NCBI GenBank assembly: GCA_037043015.1
Contig: CM073322.1
Coordinates: 20,860,364-20,924,363, forward strand
DNA: 64,000 nt
Origin: Bryum argenteum
Taxonomy: Eukaryota > Streptophyta > Bryopsida > Bryales > Bryaceae
Reading direction: 5' to 3'
The notes below the pieces were generated by a model. The model ran no database searches and was not told the DNA's origin. It saw only the letters and a program-made list of their open reading frames with translations. Positions 20,655 through 31,933 of the stretch are shown here, piece after piece; the stretch's first letter is position 1; each line of letters starts with the position of its first letter. Both the position numbers and the translations under genes were made by a program.

Positions 20655-22305
20655 AGGGCCGTGATGGAAATTGCAGCGCAAAGCTGTTGGAAAATATCTG
20701 GCGGGCAAAAGCTGGAAACTCTGGGTTGGTTGCCGAGTCCGGTGACGCACATCATCGGATTAGTCTCCTAGAGGATGTTGCAAGTTGTGTGACAGACAGC
20801 GGATAGGATGTTGGATGAGGAGGTCATCGAGCAGGCGGGCCTCTGTACTGTACAGCAAGTGGGTTGCACTCTACAATGTGAAATGGGGCAGTATTAGAAG
20901 CACAAGGCGCTGGTGTGTGAGAACCGGGGCACAGCAGGTGTGAAGATGCAAATCGGCGAAGCCGTCCCAAGATTATGGATTTTTTTGCAGGCCGTATGTT
21001 AGTAAATGTTACATACAGATCAGTCTGTAGTGTGATGATCACCGCGTAGTATACGAATTCTTTTATGGTCTGAATGTACACACATGGTACGCTCATCGTG
21101 ACTAGATGTAGATTGAAGGATGTTATCATGGCTTAGGTTATATTCTCAATCAACTTTCGTCTCAAGGGAACAGTTCTCCTGTGAATATCCTGTTAACGCC
21201 CCTGGGTGGGCTGGTGGGAGTAACCTTGTTATTGAAGTTGATTCAGATCCGTTCCTTCGTTTTACTTGTTCATGCACCGCAGGTGCAATCGTCCATGATT
21301 CTCGTTGCAGACTTTGGTGCTTCCGAGTTTTCTATCCTGCAGTCCTTTTAGTACACGTACTGTGACTTGAATTTTCCTTCAGGTTTAAGTTATGATTCTC
21401 AAGTATCACTGTTTGCTACACTAAATAGGTAGATTACTGTTAGATACACTAATTTATATAAACATGTTATAAGTTTTTACTATTGGTCAATATTTTTACC
21501 CTCTACATCCATCAAGATGTGGATCCTTGGAGAGTATTGGAGTCGATACTCTTGGTTAATTTTCTAATGGTAAAGTAAAAACTTATAGCATTTTCAAATC
21601 TTGTAAAAATTTAACACTAATCTACCTATTCAGTGTAGTTATCTTTCGTTATTTTCGAATGTCGTAACTTGTGAATCGTAATTTTCACTTTACACACAAG
21701 ACTTCCGTTGGATGCCTCTTGTTTGCTCGGGATTGTGTTCGATTTTCCAATAGTTATGTATTTGTAATTAGTATTTGCAAGTGTATTGCTCGAAATTAGC
21801 CTGAGGGGAGTCGAGGCCAATTTTCTGAAATGATATTATACTGGGTGGGGGACAAGTTATGACACTGCCCATGCTCCGAAAGGTAGGGGATACAAGAGTG
21901 GAAGGCCAATTCATGTCCTAGACGCTGCTTCTTGCTTCTTGATTTCAACACAAAATCATTATTTCATTAAAATATTTTAATGTGCACAAATGAAAATCAT
22001 GGAATGTAGCGAATGATTGGAATTTACCCCATGGCCTTGTGTTTTTGTTTACAAATTGGCCCAAAGGGCTTTACACTTGGAGAATTGGCCCCCACTTTAA
22101 TGTGTTCTCCAAGTGACACATAGAGCCAATTGGGCTCAAAATGTGAGTGAATTGGCTTGGAGATTTGATGACCTTGACTCCCCATGTAAAGCCGTCCCGT
22201 AGATGGGTATTTACGGCCTTACATTTTTTGTGATGAAACATTCTAACTTTGTGGACTACTAGATTGGATTGGATAGGCAAGAGTGGCTAAGTATATTCTA
22301 TTTTT

Positions 22306-22512
22306 TAGATTATAAATTTTGAACTTGTAATTAGAAGTTCTTCAAGTTAATTTACCTATTCACATAATTATGTTGTATGTATTGGAATCATTTCTTTGAT
22401 TCTTAGCTTTTCCAAGTCATTCAAAAGACTTTTAGATAATAAGTTCTAAACTTGCAATTAGAAGTTCTTCAAGTTACTTTACCTATTCATGTAATTATGT
22501 TGTATATATACT
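22306..22512. repeat. Tandem duplication, ~127-bp period
   Basis: The phrase AATTAGAAGTTCTTCAAGTT with flanking ATAATTATGTTGTAT occurs twice, with a 127-bp period and a few differences. Confidence 0.8.
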
Positions 22513-24399
22513 AGAAAGTGAATGTATTTATTAAGATCATAAGATTTAATTGTGTGGTTTTGGAACGTTTACTGGAGTGGGTAGAGAGGGTTTGTAAAAT
22601 TAGGTTGATGCTAGATTTATTGATTGCAGTTCCCGTGTGTTGGATGTTACCAGTTGGTTGTTAATGAATTTGCAAGAAGTTCTTGCAAGTTGGCTTGTTG
22701 AATGCCAAAAAAGTTGTGGTTTTTGCAAATGTTGGCATTCTTGAACACTTCCTCAAACTGTTTTGAAATGTGCCTATGTTGTTGTAAATTTTTCATGTTT
22801 GTTTTGCTTCAAAACTTTATTGGTTGCTCATTTGTCAACCATGCTTGGTTTGCAAATTTGTCAACAATAAATTAGTGACTAAAAGATTATAGAAATTGCC
22901 AACTTTCATATTATTTACTTGAGCATGTTCTATTTATTAAACTTATGATACTAATTTTGGTCCATGAAGTTTGGAAACCCTCTCTCCTCACTCTTCTCTA
23001 TGTCAAAAGTTAGGTGGTCAAACCTTATGATGATGTTCAACATTTATATTTAAGAACCTTCTAAAAATTTACAGGTCAATTAATGAACATGTTAACCAAA
23101 TTTAATATATTGTGCTTGCAATTGAGCTTTTTTCTTATCAAGCCGCTTCAATTTTGTGAAAAGAGGTTGTATGAGGCTTTTGAGTGATTGAAAAGAACTC
23201 AGCCATAAAGGACTTCACATAGTTACAGTTGTACCCCTCGGAACGCATCCCCTTGGAAAGTATATTCTCCCGAGAATGCATATAAATTCTTGGAATGTAC
23301 ACAACAACGGAACAATGCCTCTGAACTCTTAGAAAGCATACATGCTTAGAACGCCCCGAACACCCTTGGAACGTATAAAAAATTCCACTCCCTTTAAGAG
23401 AGTACCATTGAAATAGTATTCACTCTAATTTGTATGTGTGGAATACAAATAGGCTGATAAATAATGTTTTTGATTCTTTTTATATCACCCTAATTCAAAA
23501 TCTAAAAATATAAATTTGAGATTCTTTACTTCTGATTGTTTTAAGTGTATGAATTTTGTTCAACTTTACCTAAACCTAATATACTTAGGTGAATAAATTT
23601 ATAATATAATTAATCCATCTAGATTCTAGATTTTCAAATAAACTCATAATTAGCATAATAGTAACTTCGAAATGAATACAAGTTATAGTTAATAGATAGA
23701 AAATCTAGTAATTTATTTCATTGTATGAAATCTTGCCAACTTGTTTATTTGATATAAATGTATGTCAAGTAGGAATCAACGCATACACAAAAGTACAATC
23801 TTTATCAAAATTTACAATGTAAACTCAAGAAATAACAGAGTCATTAAGCTTGTCATGATGCAAAAGTAGCAAGGGAAGAACTTAGGACATAATTTCACCT
23901 GCATATCTTGACAATTTAGTTCAATATGATGCCAATCAAATCAATAACATTAATTAGGCGAAGTGTAACTACAAGACTATATTGTTCAAACTTATGACTC
24001 AACTTTTGTTCAAACCATTATTTGGGTAGATCGAATGGAAAAGGTTTTGATTTCTCAAAGCAACCTCTCAAGAAACATTTTAAACATAAGAAGTTTTGAG
24101 AATGACTTCTATATTTATCAAATTCTTTAATTTTGAGCAACTTATAACTAGGGTGGGAGCTTTTTAGATAATGTTGAATTGTTTAAACTGATTTTTGATA
24201 CTCTTTTATCAACTATGAGAACTTTCTAGAAGTTACCATTGATTAAAATTTCAAGTATATTTCTAATTCTATACAATGAGATTTTACAAATTTTAGTGAA
24301 TAGACTTATTGGAAAATGTAATGAAGTAACCCATGTTGAAAATTCCAAAATGAGGCCTTTAACAAAGTGAGCTAAAAATTGCAGAAGAATCATTTTCAG

Positions 24400-25205
24400 A
24401 GGTTGTTTTGGGCCATTCAACTCCATGAGTTTACCTTTAAAATTACCAATAGCCAAATTGAAGTTCTTTAGACTCAAAACAAATATCTTCAAACCTACTC
24501 TACTTAGTGATTGCGGTACGGAGCTATTTTACGCCATTCAACTTTAGAGGTTAGTACGGAGCTATTTTACGCCATTCAGCTTTAGAGGTTGGTTAACTCG
24601 TAAATTCACCAAGAGCTATATCACAGCTATTTTGTCTCAAAACATAAAATGCTCAAAACAAAGCTTCTTCAATGATTATTTACACAAAAAATCACATGGA
24701 GATTGTTTAATTTGGGCCATTCAATTTAAGCGGTGCATCCCTAAAGCCATCCCTTAAGTTGTCGTTTTCACTAAAAACAAAAAACTAGAACTTCATGCAA
24801 ACAACTAGAACTTTGACTAAATATATCTCGAATGTCCTCTGCTGAAACAATCTAAAACGTAAAAGGTGGGCCACTTGAAGAATCTCACCGCTTGAGTTTT
24901 TCATAATCAAGTTTAAGAAACATTTGGACTTTGATATTCAAAAACGTCGTTGGTTGTTTTGGGCCATTCAAATTGAGCGGTTGATCCCTAAAGCCATACA
25001 ATTGATTTGTCGTTTTCACTAAAAACAGAGAATAAAGTTTCATACAAAACTTGGAACTTTGACTAGATAAATCTGAAACGCCGTGTGCTCAATCATCCTA
25101 AAACTTAGAACATGGACCAACTAAAGAATCTCACCGCTTAAGATTTTCATAATCAAACCCGCACATTGATATTCATTAACATCATTTGAAGGTCGTTTTG
25201 GACCA
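24400..25205. repeat. Repeated ~240-300-bp block, three to four anchors
   Basis: The anchor TTTGGGCCATTCAA recurs near 24407, 24711 and 24958, with a weaker anchor near 25197. Between the last ones, long matching parts are visible (CCCTAAAGCCAT, TCGTTTTCACTAAAAACA, AAGAATCTCACCGCTT). It looks like a short, old satellite-like array. Confidence 0.75.
24516..24591. repeat. 38-bp tandem repeat, two copies
   Basis: GTACGGAGCTATTTTACGCC plus the following CATTCARCTTTAGAGGTT is present twice with a 38-bp period and one visible substitution. Confidence 0.9.
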
Positions 25206-25600
25206 AAGGTGGTAAAACCTTGCCACTGAAGCTGCCTTAAGTGGTCGGGCATAGGACAAAAGGTACTCTTATTAATTTATTGAAATAAGAGGAAACATTT
25301 GTCAGAAAGGATTGTGGAGAGGGGGTTGGGTTGGTAGGAATGAAAAAACAATAAGAAGAAGCTGAGCAAAGGACTTGGACTTTCCTGGCATGACAATACA
25401 AGCTGAGTCACATTCAATCCAGTGAGGGATGAGAATCATCCATCCAGCCTCTCTCATGCGTGGATGAATGAGCAGGCCAGACGTGGAAGTACATCCTTCC
25501 GTCAGTGCATGTGCATGGTGCTTCTTCCTGTGACCTTCCGCAACACGCATACTCTCACTCTTCCCAACCTCCTTCTCTTCACTCCGTCTCCCCGCACCTT

Positions 25601-25640
25601 TTTGCTTCATCGCCTTTCCTTTTGCTTCATCGCCTTTCCT
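25601..25640. repeat. 20-bp tandem repeat, two copies
   Basis: TTTGCTTCATCGCCTTTCCT is repeated exactly head to tail within a pyrimidine-rich stretch upstream of bZIP C. Confidence 0.95.
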
Positions 25641-25768
25641 TTTGCTACCATAAATTATTTAAGCTTATGCAGCTCGCTCGTTCTCTGGGTTCCGACCGCC
25701 ATCTTGCCCACATGTGTTCAGTTGTTTCCGAATGAATGCGGCCGTTGTTCTTGTTTTCTGGGGTCCCC

Positions 25769-25824
25769 GTGAGTGAGTGAGTGAGTGAGTGAGTGAGGGA
25801 GTGTGTGAGTGAGTGAGTGAGAGA
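25769..25824. repeat. (GTGA)n microsatellite in bZIP C leader region
   Basis: An interrupted run of GTGA/GAGT units lies 235-290 bp upstream of the bZIP C start codon, probably in its 5' leader or promoter. Confidence 0.93.
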
Positions 25825-26035
25825 GCTGCTGTTTTGTGGAATGGGCGTGGTTATGGTGGTGACACGCCCTCGCTTTCGGAACGGAAGAAGAGAATTCTGC
25901 AAGTGGCCCCATTGGGAGCACAATGGCCGATAGTTGCATTGTGGGGTTGTGAGCTCTCGCGATCAGGTTTAGTGGGTTTATTTTTAATTTTTTTGCAGTT
26001 ACTGAGTTTGTGTAGTTTGGGTAGAGTTCATTACA

Positions 26036-26049
26036 TTAGGGTTAGGGTT
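26036..26049 (+). promoter_or_regulatory. Telo-box-like motif before bZIP C start
   Basis: TTAGGGTTAGGGTT lies 11 bp upstream of the ATG. On the reverse strand it reads AACCCTAACCCTAA, containing the plant telo-box core. In other plants such boxes occur near transcription starts; function here is inferred only from the motif. Confidence 0.5.
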
Positions 26050-26059
26050 CGATTGTGCC

Positions 26060-27901
26060 ATGGAAGGAGTAGGAAAAGAGTACGGGGCGTTTCAGTCGAG
26101 CAATGCGCACCCGCCACACCCTTCGCAGTCGCAGCTGCACCAGTCGCGGTACGTAGGCTACCCGTCGACGTCACACCCATTTACGGTGAAACGGGAGGCT
26201 TCTCCAGCTCATAGTGAGAGCTCTATGAGGAGCCGGGACTCAGTGGACCCGGCAGCGGTGACCTCTCCAGCTGCAGCAGGACACCCCCCGAGGGCTCCCA
26301 GTCCGGCTCATAATTACAGTAACGATGTTAACCAGATGCCGGACTCGCCCCCGCGGAGACGAGGCCATCGCCGCGCGCAGTCGGAAATCGCTCTCCGACT
26401 GCCGGACGAAGCCGCTTTCGAGCGCGAATTGGGCGTGGAGATGCCGGCGTTCTCCGACGATGGCACCGAGGATCTTTTCTCCATGTACATTGACATGGAG
26501 CAGATGAACACGAACTATGGCGGGGGCGCCCCGTCCAGCAACAATGCGCCCCCCCCGTCCACCGGTCACCACTCTCGGAGCTTGTCCGTGGACGCCCTTT
26601 CAGGCTTCAACAAAAGCGGAAGCTTCTCGACTGATGTGCGGCGTCCGAGGCATCAGCACAGCAACTCCATGGATGGCAGCACCTCGTTTGACTTCGAAGG
26701 CTCCGATGGCAAGAAGGCTATGGCATCTGCAAAGCTGTCGGAGATTGCCCTCGTTGACCCCAAGCGTGCTAAAAGGTACTGTGACTCGTTTTGTCTCTGA
26801 TTCTCCCCGGATTTTTTGCATACTTCCTGGTCAGCTGACAGAGTTGAATTTCGTGTGTAGGATTCTGGCCAACCGGCAATCGGCTGCACGTTCCAAGGAG
26901 CGCAAGATGCGCTACATTTCTGAACTTGAACGCAAGGTGCAGGGCCTGCAAACTGAAGCTACTACTCTCTCTGCCCAGCTCGCACTTCTAGAGGTTCGAA
27001 CACCGCCCCTCCCTACATTCTCAACTATATCCATTCTTTTCTTATCATTCTCTTGATATTTAGAATCCCTTTTGGTATCTTGTCGCGGCTCTTCAAGTTT
27101 GTCTTTTGCAAGACTGAAAACGCGTGAACATCACGTTTTGTCAACTCGCCAGCTTTTTTTTGGATCACAGTCAAAAATAAAATATTCTAATAAGGAAACA
27201 TTTTATATCTAATATTTAAGTACGCTTAAATTAACGAAGAAATATTATTCTCAAAGTACGCTTAAATTAACGAAGAAATATTATTCTCAAAGTACGCTTG
27301 TGCTTTGATATCCTTTCGGATAATCCGTTCGGTCCGGTTAATTCTATCATTCATTGCCTGATACTAAGCATCTCACATGAATGCTTGTGCAGAAAGATAC
27401 GACTGGTCTGAGCACAGAAAACAACGAGCTGAAATTGAGGCTACAGTCTATGGAACAACAAGCACAACTTCGGGACGGTATGTGCTTGTCATATCGTTAC
27501 ATATGTTGGATTTACTTGTGAGATTTACATTCTTCAGTGGTATCAACATTTCCGGCCATCTGGATCTGACATTGCAAATCGTGTTTACAGCATTGCACGA
27601 AGCGCTTCGAGATGAAGTGCAGCGATTGAAGCTTGCCACCGGGGAGATTAGCAGCAACGGATCGGGCCAAAGCGTGAGTCTGGGAGGTCAGCGTGTATTT
27701 CAAATGGGAAACCAGTCTCTCAATGCGCAACAGATTCAACAGCTTCAACAAGCTCAAACAGCTCTCAACAACCAGCAACAACAGTCTTCACAGCAACAGA
27801 TGCATTCGGAGTACATGCAGCGTGGTGGATATGGCGGCTTCATCAAGCCCGAAGGTTCCAGCATTGCGATCAACCATGGAAGCTCCGCCTCATTCGGTTG
27901 A
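26060..27901 (+). CDS. Group I bZIP transcription factor, paralogue C
   Basis: Four exons, 26060-26775, 26861-26993, 27393-27477 and 27591-27901, give 414 codons in phase. The protein shares with copies A/B the start (MEGVGKEY), [21 protein letters not shown], the [11 protein letters not shown] segment and the basic region [15 protein letters not shown] with its zipper, but is shorter and clearly more diverged. Its bZIP domain is interrupted by an intron (26994-27392) after LALLE, before KDTTGLST. Copies A and B have no intron there. The C-terminus is Gln-rich without a long homopolymer. It is the same orientation as copy B and about 5.4 kb downstream, so it is an older tandem relative. Likely a nuclear DNA-binding regulator of the RF2a/VIP1 type. 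Confidence 0.92.
27219..27298 (+). repeat. 36-bp tandem repeat in bZIP C intron
   Basis: AGTACGCTTAAATTAACGAA and the following GAAATATTATTCTCAA are repeated with a 36-bp period, about 2.2 copies, inside the bZIP-domain intron. Confidence 0.92.
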
Positions 27902-28710
27902 TAGATTCATGCACTCTCACCCCCTTTTTTTTTTTGTTTTTTAGCACAGGGTTGGCTCGCTGGCTTCCATTGCTGCATTCATCTAGGACCCTGAATACTG
28001 GCTACTCCTTCTTCTGCACAAACAGCGCTTCTGTGCAAGTTTTTGGATCTTGATGTTTTAGGCATAGACCATTTATTCTTTGCTGGTAGTCACAGCCTCC
28101 TATCTAAGGATTGAAAATTATCAGGGAGCAATTTACATACTGTGGCTGCGGTTTTCTTTTAGATAGGGTCTGACATATAGGGGTGTCTCTTCTTAAAAAA
28201 TTTCAGGCTATCTCTCCCGAGTGACTTTTTTTTTTTTTTGCGTAGTGAAGTCTTTAGAATTCGAGTTTTAGGTCTTGTTAGCTTATTCTCTTATTCTCAT
28301 GGTTTTGTACACAGATCAGCAAACTCTTATTCCAGTTTCAGGATTTATACTCGATGCAGTACCCCCCACTTTATTGTGTAATCAGTAGGAAAATTTTTCA
28401 ATACTCTTCAATATTAGTGCAGATATTCCAATAATACTCTTTTTTGGCATCTAGCTTTTCAGTTGCCTGTAGTAGTATGTTTTGACTTGGAGGTTGTCTA
28501 ATTTGCGAAAACAGGAAACTTCGTTGGATTGCTCGTTGTGGAGCTTTTTTTTTAGCTGGATTCAGTTGACCCGTTTAGCCGATTTGTGTGGTTGACATTT
28601 TGTGTATGGGAAGTCGTAACGCACATTTATGCACATTTTATTTGTGATATATGTTGACATGTTGCTGAAGTAGGGTTCCATTCTTGACCTCTACTATGAT
28701 TGCTTTACTT
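27902..28710. other. 3' flank of bZIP C
   Basis: T-rich sequence with several poly-T runs that probably includes the 3' untranslated region of bZIP C. No other gene was seen. Confidence 0.5.
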
Positions 28711-29080
28711 TTAACCCTTAAACGCCCTTGGGGTCTAAAACGGGCAGCCCAAAATTGGATCACAGCATCTTTTGGACTTGGGCATCATGAATAGTGCACT
28801 TTTTGAACTTGGGCATCATGAATGGACCAATCAATGATGAGCTTGCAACCTCCTACAAGGTTATGTACCACCCCAACCTACCTACCACAATCCTTTCAAA
28901 CCACAAAATCATTCATACAAATTGTGATTTGAATTGTGAAAATTCACTTTTTGAATGCATCAGAAGAAGGTGACCAGTTTGACATCAAAATATAAGTGAA
29001 ACGTTGAGTACAATGAGAGCTACAGGGAAGATTCTGTTGGAATCAAGCCCCTCGGGCTTGCTCGGGCGTTTAAGGGTTAA
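28711..29080. mobile_element. MITE with TTAA ends, 370 bp (piggyBac-like)
   Basis: The left end TTAACCCTTAAACGCCC and right end GGGCGTTTAAGGGTTAA are perfect inverted repeats of 17 bp. If the outer TTAA is read as the target duplication, the element termini are CCC...GGG, the arrangement of piggyBac elements. There is no transposase frame inside, so it is non-autonomous. The interior includes an 18-bp direct repeat (GAACTTGGGCATCATGAA and a near copy). Confidence 0.7.
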
Positions 29081-29131
29081 TTTATGAAAGCACTTGATGA
29101 GACCTTGACTTCTCAGATCTTGACTTATCCT

Positions 29132-29226
29132 GATGTTGGAACTCTGGCTTGATGTTGGAACTCTGGCTTGATGTTGGAACTCTGGCTTGATGTTGGAACT
29201 CTGGCTTGATGTTGGAACTCTGGATG
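29132..29226. repeat. 19-bp minisatellite, five copies
   Basis: GATGTTGGAACTCTGGCTT is repeated head to tail from 29132, with copies starting at 29151, 29170, 29189 and 29208; the last is incomplete. Confidence 0.96.
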
Positions 29227-29363
29227 GTAGGACTTTTTCCCCGATTGATTCTCGGGAATTAGTATGAATGTGAGAACTTTGCAGATGTTACAATTATGGC
29301 TCACTTGTTTTCCTCCTACTTATCGATGTCAAGATTGTGTCTTATATACAGCCATATATAAGT

Positions 29364-29618
29364 TTAACCCCTAAAGATCCTTGATACATACTTGTCTGAA
29401 TTATCACAAAGGACCCTCTTCTACTTAAGGTGTGGAGAAACTCAATCTAAGCATTAATTAGAAGATCTAACAGTAGGATCTTGAAGTTAACTTGACCCTT
29501 TACTCATATGTCAAATTTGAACTGTTACTTTTTCTCTGATTTTGAGATTATAATGGTCAAAGTTGGATGACTTTTTCCCCTGCATTCATTTCGGCTTTCT
29601 TGGATCTTTAGGGGTTAA
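29364..29618. mobile_element. MITE with TTAA ends, 255 bp (piggyBac-like)
   Basis: Left end TTAACCCCTAAAGATCC and right end GGATCTTTAGGGGTTAA form a perfect 17-bp inverted repeat with the same TTAA-CCC layout as the element at 28711. The interior phrase CAGTAGGATCTTG resembles CCGTAGGATCTTG in the element at 54286, which supports a shared family. No coding sequence. Confidence 0.7.
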
Positions 29619-29879
29619 TATTGCCACTTTGTGTGTCATCCTCCTATGGACTGGGTTCCAAGAAGTACTCTCATAAAATAGGTTTGGTGTCAAGCCTTGG
29701 GTTAAACGGATTGGGTTCCAAGAAGTACTCTCATAAAAAGTCATTGATGAAATACAAAAATAACTTTCAAGTTGCAATCATTGGCCTTCCTTCTTTTATT
29801 GCATTTTTCACATTTTTCTATCGTTGCCTCTTAGCATCTTCAAATATGTGGTGAACAGTTACAAGATTCCCCCTTGTAC

Positions 29880-30040
29880 AAGATGACAATCATTGTACTT
29901 TCACAAAGTGTCTTGGGGTAGCTCTAAAGTATAAGATAAGTAGATTTTGGTCTTCCTTGCCAAGATGACAATCATGGTACTATCTCAAAGTGTCTTGAGG
30001 TAGTGCTAAAGTGCAAGATAACTAAATTTTGGTGTTGTAA
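29880..30040. repeat. 82-bp tandem duplication
   Basis: AGATGACAATCATTGTACT with the following CAAAGTGTCTTGGGGTAG is repeated 82 bp further on with a few substitutions. Confidence 0.85.
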
Positions 30041-30228
30041 AGTTTTTCTTTGAACAATTATAACTAAGGGCAAGTTTAGACTACAGTATAGAAGCTCACC
30101 AATGAAGAAATTTAGTAAAAATCTCAAATGTGACTGGTTGAAATTGAAATTCTTGACCGAACGGTGGCCTTCTTAACCATAGTGTAAACCAACCCTAAGT
30201 TAGAATGCTCAAAAAATGCACATGACTA

Positions 30229-30606
30229 AGAGCGTCTCCATTGCTTCCCGCGGCATTGGGTACGCCAACTGCAATTTAAAGTGGCATCTTTTCTTGTTCT
30301 CATCTGACACATCAGTGTGCAGAAATTGTGTCTCCACCGCGCAATCACGCCATCTCTGAAATAGTGCCTCCAGACCCGACAATCTCTCCTCCTCGATCCA
30401 TGCACAGAGTCACTTTATTTTTGACCTTGGCCACTGTTGACATAGCGTTGATATTTGGGCTACACTAACTTTCCGTTGGCATAGCGCAAGAAATAGAGTT
30501 GGTGTCAGAAAATGCCGTTGGCGTAGTTGCGGTGGGCTGTATAGTGTCAATTCTGCACCAAAAGTAAAGTTGGCGCGTCAGAAATGGCTCCCAGTGCAGA
30601 CGCTCT
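30229..30606. mobile_element. Possible hAT-type MITE, 378 bp
   Basis: AGAGCGTCTCCA at the left and TGCAGACGCTCT at the right form imperfect terminal inverted repeats of the AGAGCRTCTCCA type known from plant hAT MITEs. The interior is more GC-rich than its surroundings and shows repeated CGTTGGCATAG-like phrases. An 8-bp target duplication is not clear; only ACTA is shared at the flanks. Confidence 0.5.
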
Positions 30607-31933
30607 ACGAACTATTCAATATAGCTTCCAACTTCAAATTCAATTGTATCCATGATGTATATTTCAAAGTGCAATTTTTGTCAATTTTTGAAATTCCAAT
30701 TGGTCATACTTTGTGTAGTTTCGTGTATTATAATGAGCTTGCCGATTTGAAATTCATGCTAACTATGTGATATACTTTTAAAATGTGACCCATGGAGAAC
30801 TTAAGGGGAGAGAAAGGATTCTTTCTCTTGAGGTGTTTTGGCTAGACATGCTCAACCTTTTCACCTCCCATGGTCAAGAATGGACTAGAACAGATTTCTA
30901 GGCTATGAAAGCACATTACAAGAGGCATCTTTGTGCAATGATGGAAATATGCTTACGGTTGTTCTTTTCCCCAATTTGAATTCACAGGGAATATACACTT
31001 GATATCATCATCATGGTGGACCTTGGTCCATATGATGCAAGCTGGACCTTTGGCTTCAAAGTGGCAGACGTCCCAGCCCAGTTCAAAGAACCAACAACCC
31101 GGTGAAGAGCATAAGAAAAAACACTCAAAAATAGAAGGAAAGAGACCTCATTCCCAAACTCTTATGGGTTGGTTATGGTTGAAGTACCCATAACCACCAG
31201 CACCCCCACTAGCAACATGTAGATCTCCCAATAACCGCACCTAGCCTGAACTAGCATTGTCAGAACACTCAATTCAAATTGACCAATCAAAACAGTCAAA
31301 AAGCTGGTGGTTTTGGGTCGAATCATGAATGGAAATTTGTACCAGCTAAGGTGGTTTTTGCATACCCTATAGGTTGCTTACGGGTCCTGCAGTACTTTAC
31401 TGTTTGAAAATTTGTATTAATTCATGTGTTTTACAAAAAAATATAAAAAAATTACAAACCCTCCTAAAAACTATCTTGCCACCCAAAAAAAATTACCCAC
31501 TATAAATAGACCATTTACAAATGGGCGAATTTTCTTATGTTGGTGGTTATGGGTACTCCTACCTTACGTCTTATTTCGAAACTGTACCCTCAGCTGTATA
31601 GGGTTCAAGCCAAATTCTTCGAAGTCGGCTCATGCGGATACATTGATTATACGAGTGCAAAATGTAGAGGCAAGAGGACCTAAAACCGACACTCTCTATG
31701 ACCCTAACTACATAGGATTGAATGCTGGTCCGACATGTAGATATTAGGTACTCCGACCATCACTCAGTCGGCTGCGGAAGGCGCACAGACGTCATAAAAG
31801 TCTATAAAACTGAAGGCAACTTCTCGTCCCTCATGATTCGATCACATCGCCTGCGCAAACGCTGTAAATCAATGGATGTCTGATGGCACTTTAGTTCACT
31901 GGCAAAGCCCAAAGCAAAGTCTCCACAATCATC
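30607..31933. other. Intergenic, no gene seen
   Basis: AT-rich unique sequence with short open frames of no coding character. The 3' flank of the GT47 gene starts near the end of this stretch. Confidence 0.5.

Larger units (their letters stand above)
21241..26035. other. Long AT-rich intergenic region with tandem repeats
   Basis: No gene was recognised. The region holds several local duplications, listed separately, and otherwise unique AT-rich sequence. The part after about 25350 is more GC-rich and probably belongs to the promoter and leader of bZIP C. Confidence 0.6.

Noticed and set aside
29132-29226. Regularly spaced repeats that might suggest a CRISPR-like array
   Set aside because: The 19-bp units are head to tail without spacers, in plant nuclear DNA; it is a minisatellite.
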